From: Pseudomonas sp. A34-9
Lineage (GTDB): Bacteria; Pseudomonadota; Gammaproteobacteria; Pseudomonadales; Pseudomonadaceae
Direction of reading: 5' to 3'
Assembly (NCBI RefSeq): GCF_029543085.1
Contig: NZ_CP119967.1
Location: 2,816,501 to 2,880,500 of the forward strand
Length of the DNA: 64,000 nucleotides
Both the position numbers and the translations under genes were made by a program. Positions 8,079-19,300 of this stretch are shown piece after piece. How positions within the stretch are numbered: the first letter of the stretch is position 1; every line of letters begins with the position of its first letter. Below the pieces are notes generated by a model. That model was given only the letters and a program-made list of their open reading frames with translations, ran no database searches and was not told the DNA's origin.

Positions 8079-11000
8079 TTCACCTCCAGTGTGCTCAAAC
8101 CGTTGCCCTGACGCTGTACCTGAATCTGCACCGGGATCCGCTCATGCATTTCCTGCACGTGGGAAATCACCGCGACCTTGCGACCCTGCGCCTGCAAGCC
8201 ATCGAGCGCATCCATCGCCAGTTGCAGCGACTCCGGATCGAGGCTGCCAAAGCCTTCATCGATAAACAGCGATTCGATCTTCAGCGTACTCGACGCCATC
8301 GACGCCAGGCCCAACGCCAACGCCAGCGACACCAGGAACGTCTCGCCGCCGGACAACGAATGCACCGAGCGCAGTTCGTCGCCCATTTCTGTGTCCATCA
8401 CCAGCAAACCGAGCATGCTGCCGCCGCGTTTCAGGCGATAGCGTTTGACCAGTTGGCGCAGTTGCACGTTGGCGTGGTGCACCAGCAGGTCGAGGTTGTA
8501 GGCCTGGGCGATCTTGCGGAAGGTGTCGCCGGTGGCTGAGCCGATCAAGGCACTCAGTCGCGCCCAGCGTTGATATTCGGCATACGCCGAGGCGATCTGC
8601 TGGGCCAGCGCCTGATTGGCGTTCTGTCGGCGCTGGTCTTCGACCTGTTCGGCACGCAGTTCGGCGCATTGCTGCTCGCTGACGATGAACTGGTTTTGCA
8701 GGTCGGCGAGGGCGCTGGTCAGTTGTTCGGCATCAAGGTTGCCGTTGTGCTGGGCCTGATGATCGAGCAAGCGCTGATCGCGTTCCTGCAACAACACCTT
8801 GGCTTGTTCGATGGCTTTTTCATTGTGTTGCAGACGCTGACGCAGCTCGGCGACTTGCGCGTCGTCGACCCGCAACAGGTCTTCGAGGCCACCGTCATCC
8901 AGCTCCGGATGGCGGGCGCGCCAGTCGGCAATCTTGCCGGCCAGATCCTGCTCTTCGTTTTGCAGCGCGTGCAAGCGCTCCTGTTGCGCTTTGAGTTCGG
9001 CCGCGATCTGCACGAGTTGCGTGCGCACGCTTTGCAGTTCCTGGGCGGTGCCGGTTTCGGCGTTGCGCGCCTGCTCAACCGCTTGCTCGAGTTGCTGCTG
9101 CCAGTGCTCGGCGCTGCTGTGCTCGCCGAGCAATTGTGCGAGTTTCTGCTGGCAGGCTTGCTGTTGCTCAGTCAGCGCAGTGAATTGCTGTTCAGCGCTG
9201 AGCGACTGCTGCGCGCGGGTCTGTTGGCGGTCCTGCTCTTTCTCCAGAGTCTGTTGCCGCTGTTGCTGCTCGGCCTGTTCTTCCTTCTGCTGATCGACCT
9301 GCGCCAGGCGCTCGGCGATCTGCCGGTCAAGCTGCATGAACGTCGCCGCCGGTTCCTGGCGCAAGGCTTCGAGGGTGTCGGCCGGCAGCAGATTGCCGAA
9401 CGCCGTCAGTTCTTCGTCGAGACGCTGACGGTCGCTGCTCAGTTCACGCTGCTGATTGCTCAGGTGTTGCGCCGCTTGCTGATGCGCTGTCTCCGCCTGA
9501 CGCAATTGCTGGGTCAGGCGCGCAGCATCCTGTTGCAGGGTGAGCAGGGCGCTCTGGCGTTGTTCGTCCTGAGTGATGCTTTGGTTCAGTTGATCGTTTT
9601 GTCGGGCGAGCCAGGCGTCGCGCTTGGCGGCGTCCTGATTGAACAATTGCGTGGCCAGTGGATGCGCCTCGAGACTTGGGGCCAACGCTTGTTGCTGGGC
9701 GGCCAGTTGTTCCTGCTGTTGCAGCAATTCTTTCTGCTGAGCAATGACGCCACCGACTTCGGCGCGCAGTTCGATGAGTTTTTCCTTGAGCTGATCGACC
9801 ACCTGCTGGGCGTTGGCCTGCTCGCTTTCATCATGGCGACCGAGGCTTTGCAGCAACGCTTCCGGCTGATGATACGGATGCTCGTTGCTGCCGCAGACCG
9901 GGCACGGTTGGTCGTCCTGCAACTGCGCGCGCAACTCCTCGACACTGGCACTGCGCGCCAGGCGCTGGCGTTCAAGCAGGTCGCGGGTGACGTTGAGGGT
10001 TTGCTCGGCGACGGTCAGCTCGGCTTTGGTTTTCACGCCGTCCTGAGTCAGGCGCTCGCGCTCGTGCTGGGCGCTGAGCTGACGCTGTTGCAGCTCGCTG
10101 CTGCGCTTGTCCAGATCCTGTTGCGTGGCCCACAGACGTGACAGCTCTTCGAAGGCGCGCAGTTGCTTGCGGTTGTCCTGCAGCAGCGTGCCGAGGATGC
10201 CGATCTGTTCGGCAACAGCATCGGGTTCGGCGCCGGCTTCTTTGAACAGCACCTCCAGTTGCTGTTTCTGCGTGGCAAGCTCGGCTGCGCTGCGCGTCGC
10301 GTTTTCTTCGAGGCTCGCCAGTTCCGCCTGGCCCTTGTTCAAGCGATTGCCGATCAACATCAGCTGTTGCAGGCGATCGCGGTAGGCATTCCACGCATCG
10401 CTCAGCGGCGCCAGATGAGCGCTTTGCTCAAGTTCGGCGGCGATGCGTTGCAGGCGTTCGGCGACTTGGGTCTGTTTTTCCAGCAAGGCTTGAATGGCGT
10501 TTTGGCCCTCGGTGCAGGCCTGCTGCGCATTGCGCCTGGTTTCAGCGCTTTGCGCGACCTCCCTGGCCAGACGGGCGAGGGTGCTTTGTTCTTCAAAGGC
10601 CTGACGCAACAGTGGCGCGTTTTCGCTCTGCCGTTGTTGCGCTTCGGTCAGCGCAACTTTCGCCGCGTCGAGATTTTGTTCCAGTTGCTTCTGGCGCTCA
10701 GTCAGTTCGGCGTGTTGCTGCGTGTGCGTGGCGATTTGTGCGGCCAGTGGCGTCAGCAGCGCATCGAGTTCGGTTTTTCGCGCGAACTGGTGCCGTTGCG
10801 GGCCGAGCTGCTCCAGACGTGTCAGCTTCACCCGTTCGCCGGCCAGACCTTCGGATTGCTGCTCAGCGCTGTGCAATTGCTCGGCGGCGGCTTGCTGGGC
10901 GTCCTGCAACACACGCAAATCCTTGAGCCAGCCGTGCTGCTGCTCAAGCTGCTTGAGTTGCGCCTGCTGCAACTTCATTTGCTGTTGCGCGGCGTGAAAG

Positions 11001-11716
11001 CGCTCATCCAGTTCGGCCCGGGCTTCGGGTGCCAGTGGCGTGACGCCGGTGGCCTGATCCTGCAGCAGCTTGTGCGCTTCGCGGGCCTCTTTGGTCTTGT
11101 CGAAAGCGCGGCGGCCGAGGCGTGTGTACAGCGCGGTGTCGGTGAGTTTTTCCAGCAGCTCGCTGCGGTCGTTGTCGTCCGCCTTGAGGAACGCACTGAA
11201 CTCGCTCTGCGCCAGCAGCACGGCGCGGGTGAACTGTTCGAAGTTCAGGCCGAGCGCGGCTTCCAGTTGAGTTTTGTATTCGCCCTTCTGGCTGGCGAGC
11301 AGTTGGTCCTGATCGATGTCGCGCAGGCTCTGACGGCTGGCCTGCAACTTGCCGCCAGCTTTCTCGCGGGCGCGGTTGGCTTCCCAGCGCGCCCGATAAC
11401 GGCGGCCATCGACACCGACAAAATCCACCTCGGCATAACCTTCGCCGGTACCGCGACGCAGCAGGGTGCGCGGGTCGCCAGTGGCGATTTCGCCGTCGGC
11501 ATCCGGGACTTTGGCGTCACGACCGGTGTTGTTCAGACGCGGCACGGCGCCGAACAGCGCCAGGCACAAGGCGTCGAGCAGAGTACTTTTACCGGCGCCG
11601 GTCGGGCCGGTGATCGCGAACAAACCGGCGCTGGCCAACGGCTCAGCGGTGAAATCAATCTCGAACGGACCGGCCAGCGAGGCCAGGTTTTTCAGGCGAA
11701 TGGCGAGAATCTTCAT
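8075..11716 (-). CDS. sbcC: Nuclease SbcCD subunit C (SMC-like ATPase)
   Basis: A 1213-residue protein. It has Walker A GPTGAGKSTLLDALCLALFG at about residues 38-57, two very long Gln/Glu/Ala-rich coiled coils, the zinc hook PCPVCGSNEHP near residue 605, the ABC signature LSGGE near residue 1122 and Walker B SLFIDEGFGSLD near residue 1155. With SbcD it forms the bacterial Mre11-Rad50-type complex that cleaves DNA hairpins and protein-blocked ends. Length is slightly above the E. coli protein. The start overlaps the sbcD stop by four bases and the end overlaps the transferase start by four bases. The antisense strand has long spurious ORFs because of the biased coiled-coil composition. Confidence 0.97.
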   Translation of the reverse strand: MKILAIRLKNLASLAGPFEIDFTAEPLASAGLFAITGPTGAGKSTLLDALCLALFGAVPRLNNTGRDAKVPDADGEIATGDPRTLLRRGTGEGYAEVDFVGVDGRRYRARWEANRAREKAGGKLQASRQSLRDIDQDQLLASQKGEYKTQLEAALGLNFEQFTRAVLLAQSEFSAFLKADDNDRSELLEKLTDTALYTRLGRRAFDKTKEAREAHKLLQDQATGVTPLAPEARAELDERFHAAQQQMKLQQAQLKQLEQQHGWLKDLRVLQDAQQAAAEQLHSAEQQSEGLAGERVKLTRLEQLGPQRHQFARKTELDALLTPLAAQIATHTQQHAELTERQKQLEQNLDAAKVALTEAQQRQSENAPLLRQAFEEQSTLARLAREVAQSAETRRNAQQACTEGQNAIQALLEKQTQVAERLQRIAAELEQSAHLAPLSDAWNAYRDRLQQLMLIGNRLNKGQAELASLEENATRSAAELATQKQQLEVLFKEAGAEPDAVAEQIGILGTLLQDNRKQLRAFEELSRLWATQQDLDKRSSELQQRQLSAQHERERLTQDGVKTKAELTVAEQTLNVTRDLLERQRLARSASVEELRAQLQDDQPCPVCGSNEHPYHQPEALLQSLGRHDESEQANAQQVVDQLKEKLIELRAEVGGVIAQQKELLQQQEQLAAQQQALAPSLEAHPLATQLFNQDAAKRDAWLARQNDQLNQSITQDEQRQSALLTLQQDAARLTQQLRQAETAHQQAAQHLSNQQRELSSDRQRLDEELTAFGNLLPADTLEALRQEPAATFMQLDRQIAERLAQVDQQKEEQAEQQQRQQTLEKEQDRQQTRAQQSLSAEQQFTALTEQQQACQQKLAQLLGEHSSAEHWQQQLEQAVEQARNAETGTAQELQSVRTQLVQIAAELKAQQERLHALQNEEQDLAGKIADWRARHPELDDGGLEDLLRVDDAQVAELRQRLQHNEKAIEQAKVLLQERDQRLLDHQAQHNGNLDAEQLTSALADLQNQFIVSEQQCAELRAEQVEDQRRQNANQALAQQIASAYAEYQRWARLSALIGSATGDTFRKIAQAYNLDLLVHHANVQLRQLVKRYRLKRGGSMLGLLVMDTEMGDELRSVHSLSGGETFLVSLALALGLASMASSTLKIESLFIDEGFGSLDPESLQLAMDALDGLQAQGRKVAVISHVQEMHERIPVQIQVQRQGNGLSTLEVK

Positions 11717-12957
11717 GGCTGCTCGCCCTCCAGTTGCACGTCCTGCAGCAGTTCGGCGAAGTCCTTCAGCGTCTGCTCATCGACTTCGTTGCCGTAGTTG
11801 TCGAACCAGGCGCGGCTGAACAACTCCTGCGGGGTGAGTTGGTCGAGCTCGATCAGTGCAGTGCCATCTTCGACGCCGTCAGCACCCCGATTGCCGGCGT
11901 ATTCAGCGGCAATGCGCACCAGTCGCACGGCTTTGCCTTGCAGGGCGCTTTCCACTTGATGGCGCAGATCCGGCTGCGGTTCATCGAGGGTTACGCGCAC
12001 TTCGAGCCACGGTTGACGCTGGGTTTCGGCGAGCAGATCGATGTTCGGCAGATCCGCCAGTTGCAGCAGAATCTCGGCCAGCGGTGCCGGGCCGATGCGC
12101 TGCAGATTGACCGAGCGCGGGATCAGTTTCGGCTCGACGCTGACCAGGGTTTCGCCGTCGAGCGTGACGTCGAGAATCTGGTGCTGATAACCGATCTCCG
12201 AAAACGACAACGGAATCGGCGAACCGCTGTAGCGGATGCGCTCCTCACCATTGACCTTCTGCGGCTTGTGCAAATGGCCGAGGGCAACGTAGCTGATGCT
12301 CGGCCCGAACAGGCTGGCGGGCAGGGCTTCGGCGTTGCCGATGATCAGGCTGCGTTCGGAGTCTTCCGACACGGAACCGCCGGCCATGTGCGCGTGGCTG
12401 ATGGCAATCAATGCCTGACCGGGTTGGCGCTTGGCGTTGGCCGCTTCGATCAGCCATTCGTGCACCTGACCGATGCCACGCAAATAGTTGTCGCCCAGAT
12501 GCGCGCCGGTCACTTCCGCCGGACGCAGGAACGGCAACGCTAGGCACCATGCGGCGACTTCCCCGGTTTTATCCGGCAACGGCAGGAGCAGGCGTTCGGC
12601 ATCCAGTTGCCCGTCATCCAGCCACAACACCCGGCCCAACGCATGGGTGCGCAAACGGCGCATCAACGGCGCGGGCAGTTCAATCCGCGAGCCAGAATCA
12701 TGGTTGCCGGCAATCATCACGATGGTCAGCAACGGCTGCTGTTCGTGGGCGCTGACGATGAAATCGTAGAGGCGTTCCTGCGCTTTGACCGGCGGATTGA
12801 CCGTGTCGAAGATGTCCCCGGCAATCAGCAGCACATCCGGCTGCGCCAGTTGCAATTGGCGCAGCAGCCATTCGAGAAAACAGGCGTGCTCGAAATCGCG
12901 CTCCTGGCCGTGCAGGTTTTGCCCAAGGTGCCAGTCGGAGGTGTGGAACAGACGCAA
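11713..12957 (-). CDS. sbcD: Nuclease SbcCD subunit D (Mre11-like phosphoesterase)
   Basis: A 414-residue calcineurin-type phosphoesterase. Metal-binding motifs are present: SDWHLG near residue 8, LLIAGDIFDTVNP near residue 44, MIAGNHDSGSR near residue 82, and a later ISHAHMAG and ALGHLHKPQ. It provides the nuclease active site of SbcCD. The open frame requires a TTG start at 12957, with GGAG six bases upstream; this start gives the canonical MRLFHTSDWHLG-type N-terminus, so TTG is very probably real and may limit expression. It is the first gene of sbcD-sbcC-GST, divergent from cdiA. Confidence 0.95.
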   Translation of the reverse strand: MRLFHTSDWHLGQNLHGQERDFEHACFLEWLLRQLQLAQPDVLLIAGDIFDTVNPPVKAQERLYDFIVSAHEQQPLLTIVMIAGNHDSGSRIELPAPLMRRLRTHALGRVLWLDDGQLDAERLLLPLPDKTGEVAAWCLALPFLRPAEVTGAHLGDNYLRGIGQVHEWLIEAANAKRQPGQALIAISHAHMAGGSVSEDSERSLIIGNAEALPASLFGPSISYVALGHLHKPQKVNGEERIRYSGSPIPLSFSEIGYQHQILDVTLDGETLVSVEPKLIPRSVNLQRIGPAPLAEILLQLADLPNIDLLAETQRQPWLEVRVTLDEPQPDLRHQVESALQGKAVRLVRIAAEYAGNRGADGVEDGTALIELDQLTPQELFSRAWFDNYGNEVDEQTLKDFAELLQDVQLEGEQP

Positions 12958-13136
12958 GGTGGACTCCGCAACAATTAAAGAGGTGATGGCCGCAGGTGAA
13001 ATGATGGCGGCGAAAGAGGGGAGAGTTTACAGATTATTGCGGCGGGAGGGCTTGTTGTGCAGGCCAACCACTATTCAGTAGCGCGCGGCTTTACTTCTAC
13101 CGCTCATCGGGAGCGACACCTCAAGTGATTCAAAAA

Positions 13137-13165
13137 TTGACGCCAAAATAGTGGCCATCTAATAT
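13137..13165 (+). promoter_or_regulatory. Predicted sigma-70 promoter of cdiA
   Basis: TTGACG (13137-13142) and TAATAT (13160-13165) are separated by exactly 17 bases. Initiation near 13172 would give a 5' untranslated region of about 190 bases before the ATG at 13366. The rest of the 408-base gap between sbcD and cdiA shows no gene. Confidence 0.6.
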
Positions 13166-13365
13166 CGCGCCCCTATTTTGATATCAATGCGCTACTACCG
13201 GGTGCAACGGGCCGTTTCACGGTCTGCTCCGAGATCGACTTCGTCATTACGTCATCTCCCTTTACCCTTTTTTTGCTCTGATCGCACCCATGTAGGTGCC
13301 AATCAGCAGGTAGTGCGCCTGCCGTCAATCCAACTATTACTGCCCGTTGTAAAGAGATCTTCAAC

Positions 13366-16300
13366 ATGGACGTTCGCCAGTACGCCTTTCTCGCTCGTCA
13401 GCCTGCTGCTGCCGTAAAAAAACGCGAGTCTTTCCTCGGCATGCCCAAACGCGGCTTGGCGTTTCTCTTGGCGAACGTCATGTTCTGGCAACCGATGTGG
13501 GCGCAGGCTGACGGCATCGTGGTGGCCAACCCGAATACCTCGCTGGACCGCGCCGGCAACGGCGTGCCGATCATCAACATCGCCACACCCAATGCCGCCG
13601 GCCTGTCGCATAACCAGTTCCACGACTACAACGTCGGTGCGCAGGGGCTGATCCTCAACAACGGCTCGACGCAGAACAATCTCACCCAGCTGGGCGGGCA
13701 TATCATCGACAACCCGAACCTGAAAAACAGCGGTTCGGCACAGGCGATTCTCAACGAAGTCATCAGCGGCAACCCGAGCCAGTTGCGCGGTTACACCGAA
13801 GTGGCGGGGCAGTCGGCACGGGTCATCGTCGCCAACCCCTATGGCATCACCTGCAACGGTTGCGGCTTTATCAACTCGCCGCGCGTCACGTTGACCACCG
13901 GCAAACCGGTGCTCGACAACGGTCGGCTGGATCGCTTTCAGGTCGATCAGGGGACTGTGGCCATCGAGGGCGCGGGCCTTAATGCGACCAACGTCGACCG
14001 TTTCGAAATCATCACCCGCAGCGCAAAGATCAACGCGCAACTGCAGGCGCAGAACCTGACGATTGTTGCCGGTCGCAACGACGTCAATGCACAAACCCTC
14101 AATGCCACGGCGCGGGCCGATGACGGTAGCGCCAAACCGCAACTGGCCATCGACTCCTCGGCACTGGGCGGCATGTACGCCGGGGCGATCAAACTGGTCG
14201 GCACCGAGGCCGGCGTCGGGGTGAAACTCGACGGCAAGCTGATTGCCAGCGGCGGTGATATCCAGCTCGATGCCAATGGCCAACTGAGCCTGGTCGACAC
14301 CTCGGCCACCGGCGCAGTCAACGTCAAAGCCACCAGCCTTGATGCTCGCGGCCCGATCTACGCCGGCACCGCGCTCAATGTGCAGACCCAAGGCAACCTG
14401 ACCAACCGCCAGACCCTCGCGGCCCGGGAAAGCATCAGCCTGAGTGCCGGCGGCCAACTGACCAACGCCGGCGCCATTGAGGCGGGCGTCAACGCCGACG
14501 GTAGCCGCAATGCCAGTGGTGACCTGAGCATAACTGCGCAGAACCTCGACAACAGCGGCAAAAGCCTCACCGCCAGCCGCAACCTGACGGTCAACACCGC
14601 GCAAACCCTGAACAACCAGGGCGGCACCCTGAGCGCGCAAACCGCCGTCATCACCGCCGGTACGCTGGACAACCGCAATGCCGGCAAGCTGCAGAGCAAC
14701 GGCACCCTGAACCTCAATGCCGCGCAGGTGCTGAACAGCCAAGGCGTGATCACCAGCAACGCCAGCCTCACCGCCAACATCGGCCAACTGATCAACAGCA
14801 ACGGCGAACTCAGCAGCCAGACCGACGCGGTCCTCAACGTCACCTCGCTGGACAACGTTGCCGGCCTGATGAGCGCCGGCCGTTTGCTCGATATCAGCGC
14901 CCTCGGCGCAATCAACAACCGCACCGGCAAGATCGGCGCCAAACAGAATCTCACGCTGAAAGCCCAACAGCTCGACAACAGCCAGCAGGGCCAGTTGACC
15001 AGCGAAGGCACGCTGACCACACGCATCAGCGAGCAACTGAACAACCAGAACAAGGGCCTGATCCAGGCCAACGGCGCCATGGACGTGCAGGCCACGCGCC
15101 TGGATAACCGCGCCGGCAAGATTTCCAGCCTGGACGCCCTGACCGTCAGCAGTACCACCACCGACAATCGCGGCGGCACCTTGCGCGCCGATCAGGCAGC
15201 CAAACTGCTGATCGACAACCTGGACAACCGTGACAAGGGCCGCCTCGAAAGCAAGACGGCGCTGAGCTTCGACGGCAACACACTCGACAATAGCAATGGC
15301 GGCCTGCTGACTTCGACCGGTGTGTTGAGCCTCAAAGCCAAAGCCGTGACCAACGATGGCGGACGGATTTCCGCCAAAGGCGATATCGACGCCAACATCG
15401 ACAGCCTCAATCAACAACACGGTGAACTGGTCGCCGAAGGCAATCTGCTGCTGACCGGCAAAACCCTCAACAGCCATCAGGACAGCCTGGTTGGTTCGCT
15501 CAAGGCCCTGACGGTCAACGTCGAGCAGATCGACAACCGCGCCAGCACGCTTTCCAGCCAACTGGATTTGCACATCAATGGTTCGCGCCTGGACAACAGC
15601 GAAGGCGGCAAGGTGCTGTCCGACACCACGCTGGCGCTGAAGGTCGAGCAGATCATCAACGCCACCAACGGCCTGATTTTCAGCAAAGGCGCGAGCACGC
15701 TCAGCGGCATCGGCCTGAGTAACGTCGGTGGGCGCATCGTCAGCCAGAACACTCTCGGGCTGACCTTTGACGAGACCATGGACAACCAGCAAGGTCTGAT
15801 CAGCAGCGAAGGGCAGATGACCCTCAGCGCCGGCAGCCTCGACAACCGTCTGGGCAAACTGTCGAGCCTTGAAGCGATGGCGCTGACCGCCAGCGGTTCC
15901 GTGCTGAGTCAGGGCGGCCTGATCGTTTCGCAGAAAGGCCTGACCTTTAAAAGTGGCAGTCTGGATAACAGCGACAACGGCATCATCAGCGCCAAGGCTG
16001 ATTCGACCCTGACTACCGGTGAGTTGAAGAACCGACAGGGCGGCAGTATCGCCACCGATGGCTCACTATTATTGACCGCCGCGCACCTGGACAACTCCGG
16101 CGGCAGCCTCGGCAGTCAGCAGAAACTCGAGGCGTCGCTGACCTCGCTGGAGCAGGATGGCGGTGAGCTGTTCAGCAACGGCGACCTGACCCTGGACATG
16201 AACAACGGTCTGCTCAATAACCAGCGCGGCAATATCCATACGCCGGGCCAGTTGCTGCTGAAAAACCTCAAGGACATCAACAACAGCGCCGGCGAAATCT

Positions 16301-19300
16301 CTGCCGCCAAGGCTTGGGCCGTCAACGCGCAAAATCTGAACAACGACGGCGGCAAATTACTGAGCAATGAAAAACTCAGCCTGGTTATCGACCGTGCCCT
16401 GAGCAACGTCAAAGGTGTCATCGCTTCTGCCAGCCTCGATAGTCGCAGCGTCACGTTGAACAACACCAGCGGCGACATTCGCGCGCGCGGCGACATTGAT
16501 TTCAGCGTCACCGGAATGTTCGATAACCACGACGGCGTGGTCATCGCCGACAACGGCCTGACGATCAAAGCCGCGAGTCTGGATAACCGTCAGGAAGGCC
16601 TGATCGGTTCAACAAAAGCGCTGAGCCTCAACGTCGACCGTGTCGACAACCGCAGCGGCGAATTGTCGAGCAAGAGCGACGTGAGTCTGATCGGCGCGTG
16701 GCTCGACAACAGCGACAGCGGTTACATGCTAGCCGGCGGCAATCTGGCGCTGACCGTCAATGACGTCATCAACCGCAATAAAGGCCTGCTGTCCGGTGAT
16801 ACCGGGCTGACGCTGAGCGGCAAGATGCTGGAGAACAGTGGTCGCCTGACCAGTCAGAAAGACCTCGCGATCAATCTCTCCGGGGATCTGAACAACGCGC
16901 AGGGTAGCCTCGTCAACGAAGGCACCCTGGCGATCAACGCCGCTAGCCTCAACAACGACGCCGGCACGGTCTCCAGCGCCAAAGCGCTGACCGTCGACAC
17001 GCGCGGCGCCGTCAGCAACCAGGGCGGCAGCCTGCTGACCGATGGCGATATCACCCTCAACAGCAGCGCGCTGGATAACCAGCAAAAAGGTGTGATCAGC
17101 AGCAAGGCCAAACTGAACATCAGCACGGGTGCCCTCAACAACAATCAGGCGAGCATTTACGCTGACGACCACGTCGAGATCAGTGCCGGTCAGGTGACCA
17201 ACAGCGGTGGCAGTCTGGGCGCGGGCAAGACGCTTAACGCCAATGTCCAGGGGCTCGACCAGCAGGGCGGCAAGCTGTTCAGCGGCGCTACCGTCAGCCT
17301 CGATCTGAACGGTGGCGCGCTGAACAATCAGGGCGGCGTGATCAACGCGCCGGACCAGTTACTACTGAAAAACCTCACCGACGTGAACAACCGGGGCGGC
17401 GAGATTTCCAGCGACCAGGCTTTTGAACTGATCGCCAAGTCGCTGGACAACAGCGGCGGCCAACTGCTGAGCAACCAGAAACTTACCCTGACCCTCGACC
17501 ACGCACTGACCTCGATCAAAGGCACGATTGCCGCTGCGGCGTTGCAGATTCGGGCGGCGAGTCTGGATAACAGCGACGGCGGTGTATTGCTCAGTGACAG
17601 CTTTATCGAGGTCAGCGTCGATGGCCTGTTGAAAAATACCAACAAAGGCAGCATCCGCGCCGCACAACAACTGACCCTGAACAGCACCGGTCTGAACAAT
17701 CAGGGCGGCACGCTGGTCGGCGTTTCCGGCCTGAATATGGATCTGGGCGCCACCGCGCAGGATCTGAATAACCAGGACGGTGTGATCAGCAGCAAGGGCG
17801 GGTTGAGCATTGCTCACCTGCGCGACCTGAATAACCAGAATGGCGTGATCAACAGCAAAGGCGTGCTGAGCATCGCCACCCTGCGTGACCTGAATAACCA
17901 GCAAGGCGAAATCTCCAGCGTCAACAGCTTTAGCCTCACCGGCAACCGCCTCGATAACCGTGGCGGCAACCTGATCAGCAACGATCAACTGACCGTAACG
18001 GCGGCCGACCTGAAAAACCAGGGCGGTCTGGTCTCCGGCTGGAAGGGCGTGAGCATCAGCGGCGGCAGCCTCGACAACAGCCAGGAAGGCGCCATTTCCA
18101 GCCAGCTCGGCAACGTTAACATCGACCTGAGCGGCGCCTTGCTCAACCACAGCATGGGCGGCATCGGCGGCCTCGGCGAAGTGAGTATCACCGCCGCCAG
18201 TCTGGATAACAGCGGCGGCACCGTCAGCAGTGAAGGTAAGCAAACCCTGAGCATGAGTGGCGGCGCGATCAATAACGCTGCCGGAGGCTTGATCAAAAGT
18301 GGCGAGACCCTCGACATCCGTGCGGCCGGCCTGAACAACAACGCCGGCAACGTCATGGCCAAAAAGGCCCTGACCTTAACCGGCGGCGAGCTGAATAACA
18401 CGAAAGGCAGGTTGGTCGGTGACGACAGCGTCACCCTCGATTTGCTCGGTGCCCTGATCAACGTCAATGGCGCACTCGGCAGCGGCGGCGCATTACTGAT
18501 CAAACGCTCGGCCAGCGTCGACAACCAGGACGGCCAGTTGATCAGCCAGACCCTGCTGAGCTTGCTCACCAGTGGCGACCTGAATAACAGCCAACGCGGC
18601 ACCGTCTCGGCCAACGGCCAACTGGAAATCACCGCCGGCGGCATGCTGCGCAACGACGCTGACGGCCTGCTGTCCAGCCGCGATGCCGGCGTGTCCATCA
18701 CCGCCGCCGCACTGAACAATGCCCAAGGCGCGGTGCAAAGCATGACCGCGCTGAGCGTGAACACCGGCAGCGGCGCGATCGACAACCAGGGCGGCAAAAT
18801 CATCGCCCAGAACGGCGACCTGACCCTCAACGCTGCCAGCCTCGACAGCCGTGGCGGGGCGCTTTCAAGTCTTAAAGGTCTGCTGCAAACTCGATTGAAC
18901 GGCGTATTGCGCAACGGTCAGGGCGGCAAAATTGAAGGCAGTCGCCTTGACTTGCAAGCGCTGGGCGGCATCTACAGCGACGGCGGGCGCATCGCCGCCA
19001 ACACCGGCAACATCCTGCTCAACGCCGGCGGCAATACCCTCGACAACAGCGGCGGCGGGATCTATGCGCGCGGCGTGGTAAAAACCATCGCCGGCTCGAT
19101 GAACAACAACAGCGGCCAGATCAGCGGCAGCAGCATCGAGCTGGGTGCCGACGGCAACTTCAGCAACCGCAGCGGCCTGATCGAAAGCGCCAGCACTTTA
19201 GCCATTCGCGCGGCCAATCTCGACAACCAGGACGGCAAACTGCGCGCGCTCGGCACCAGCGGCAAAACCGATTTCCAGATCGGCAGCCTGTTTGACAACC

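Noticed and set aside
8570..10141. Long plus-strand ORF of 523 codons antisense to sbcC
   Set aside because: It mirrors the Gln/Leu-rich coiled coil of sbcC, has no family match or ribosome site, and its Leu/Gln bias is that of an antisense shadow.
13303..15792. 829-codon minus-strand ORF antisense to cdiA
   Set aside because: It arises from the repetitive high-GC cdiA sequence and runs over the cdiA promoter and start; no recognisable domain.
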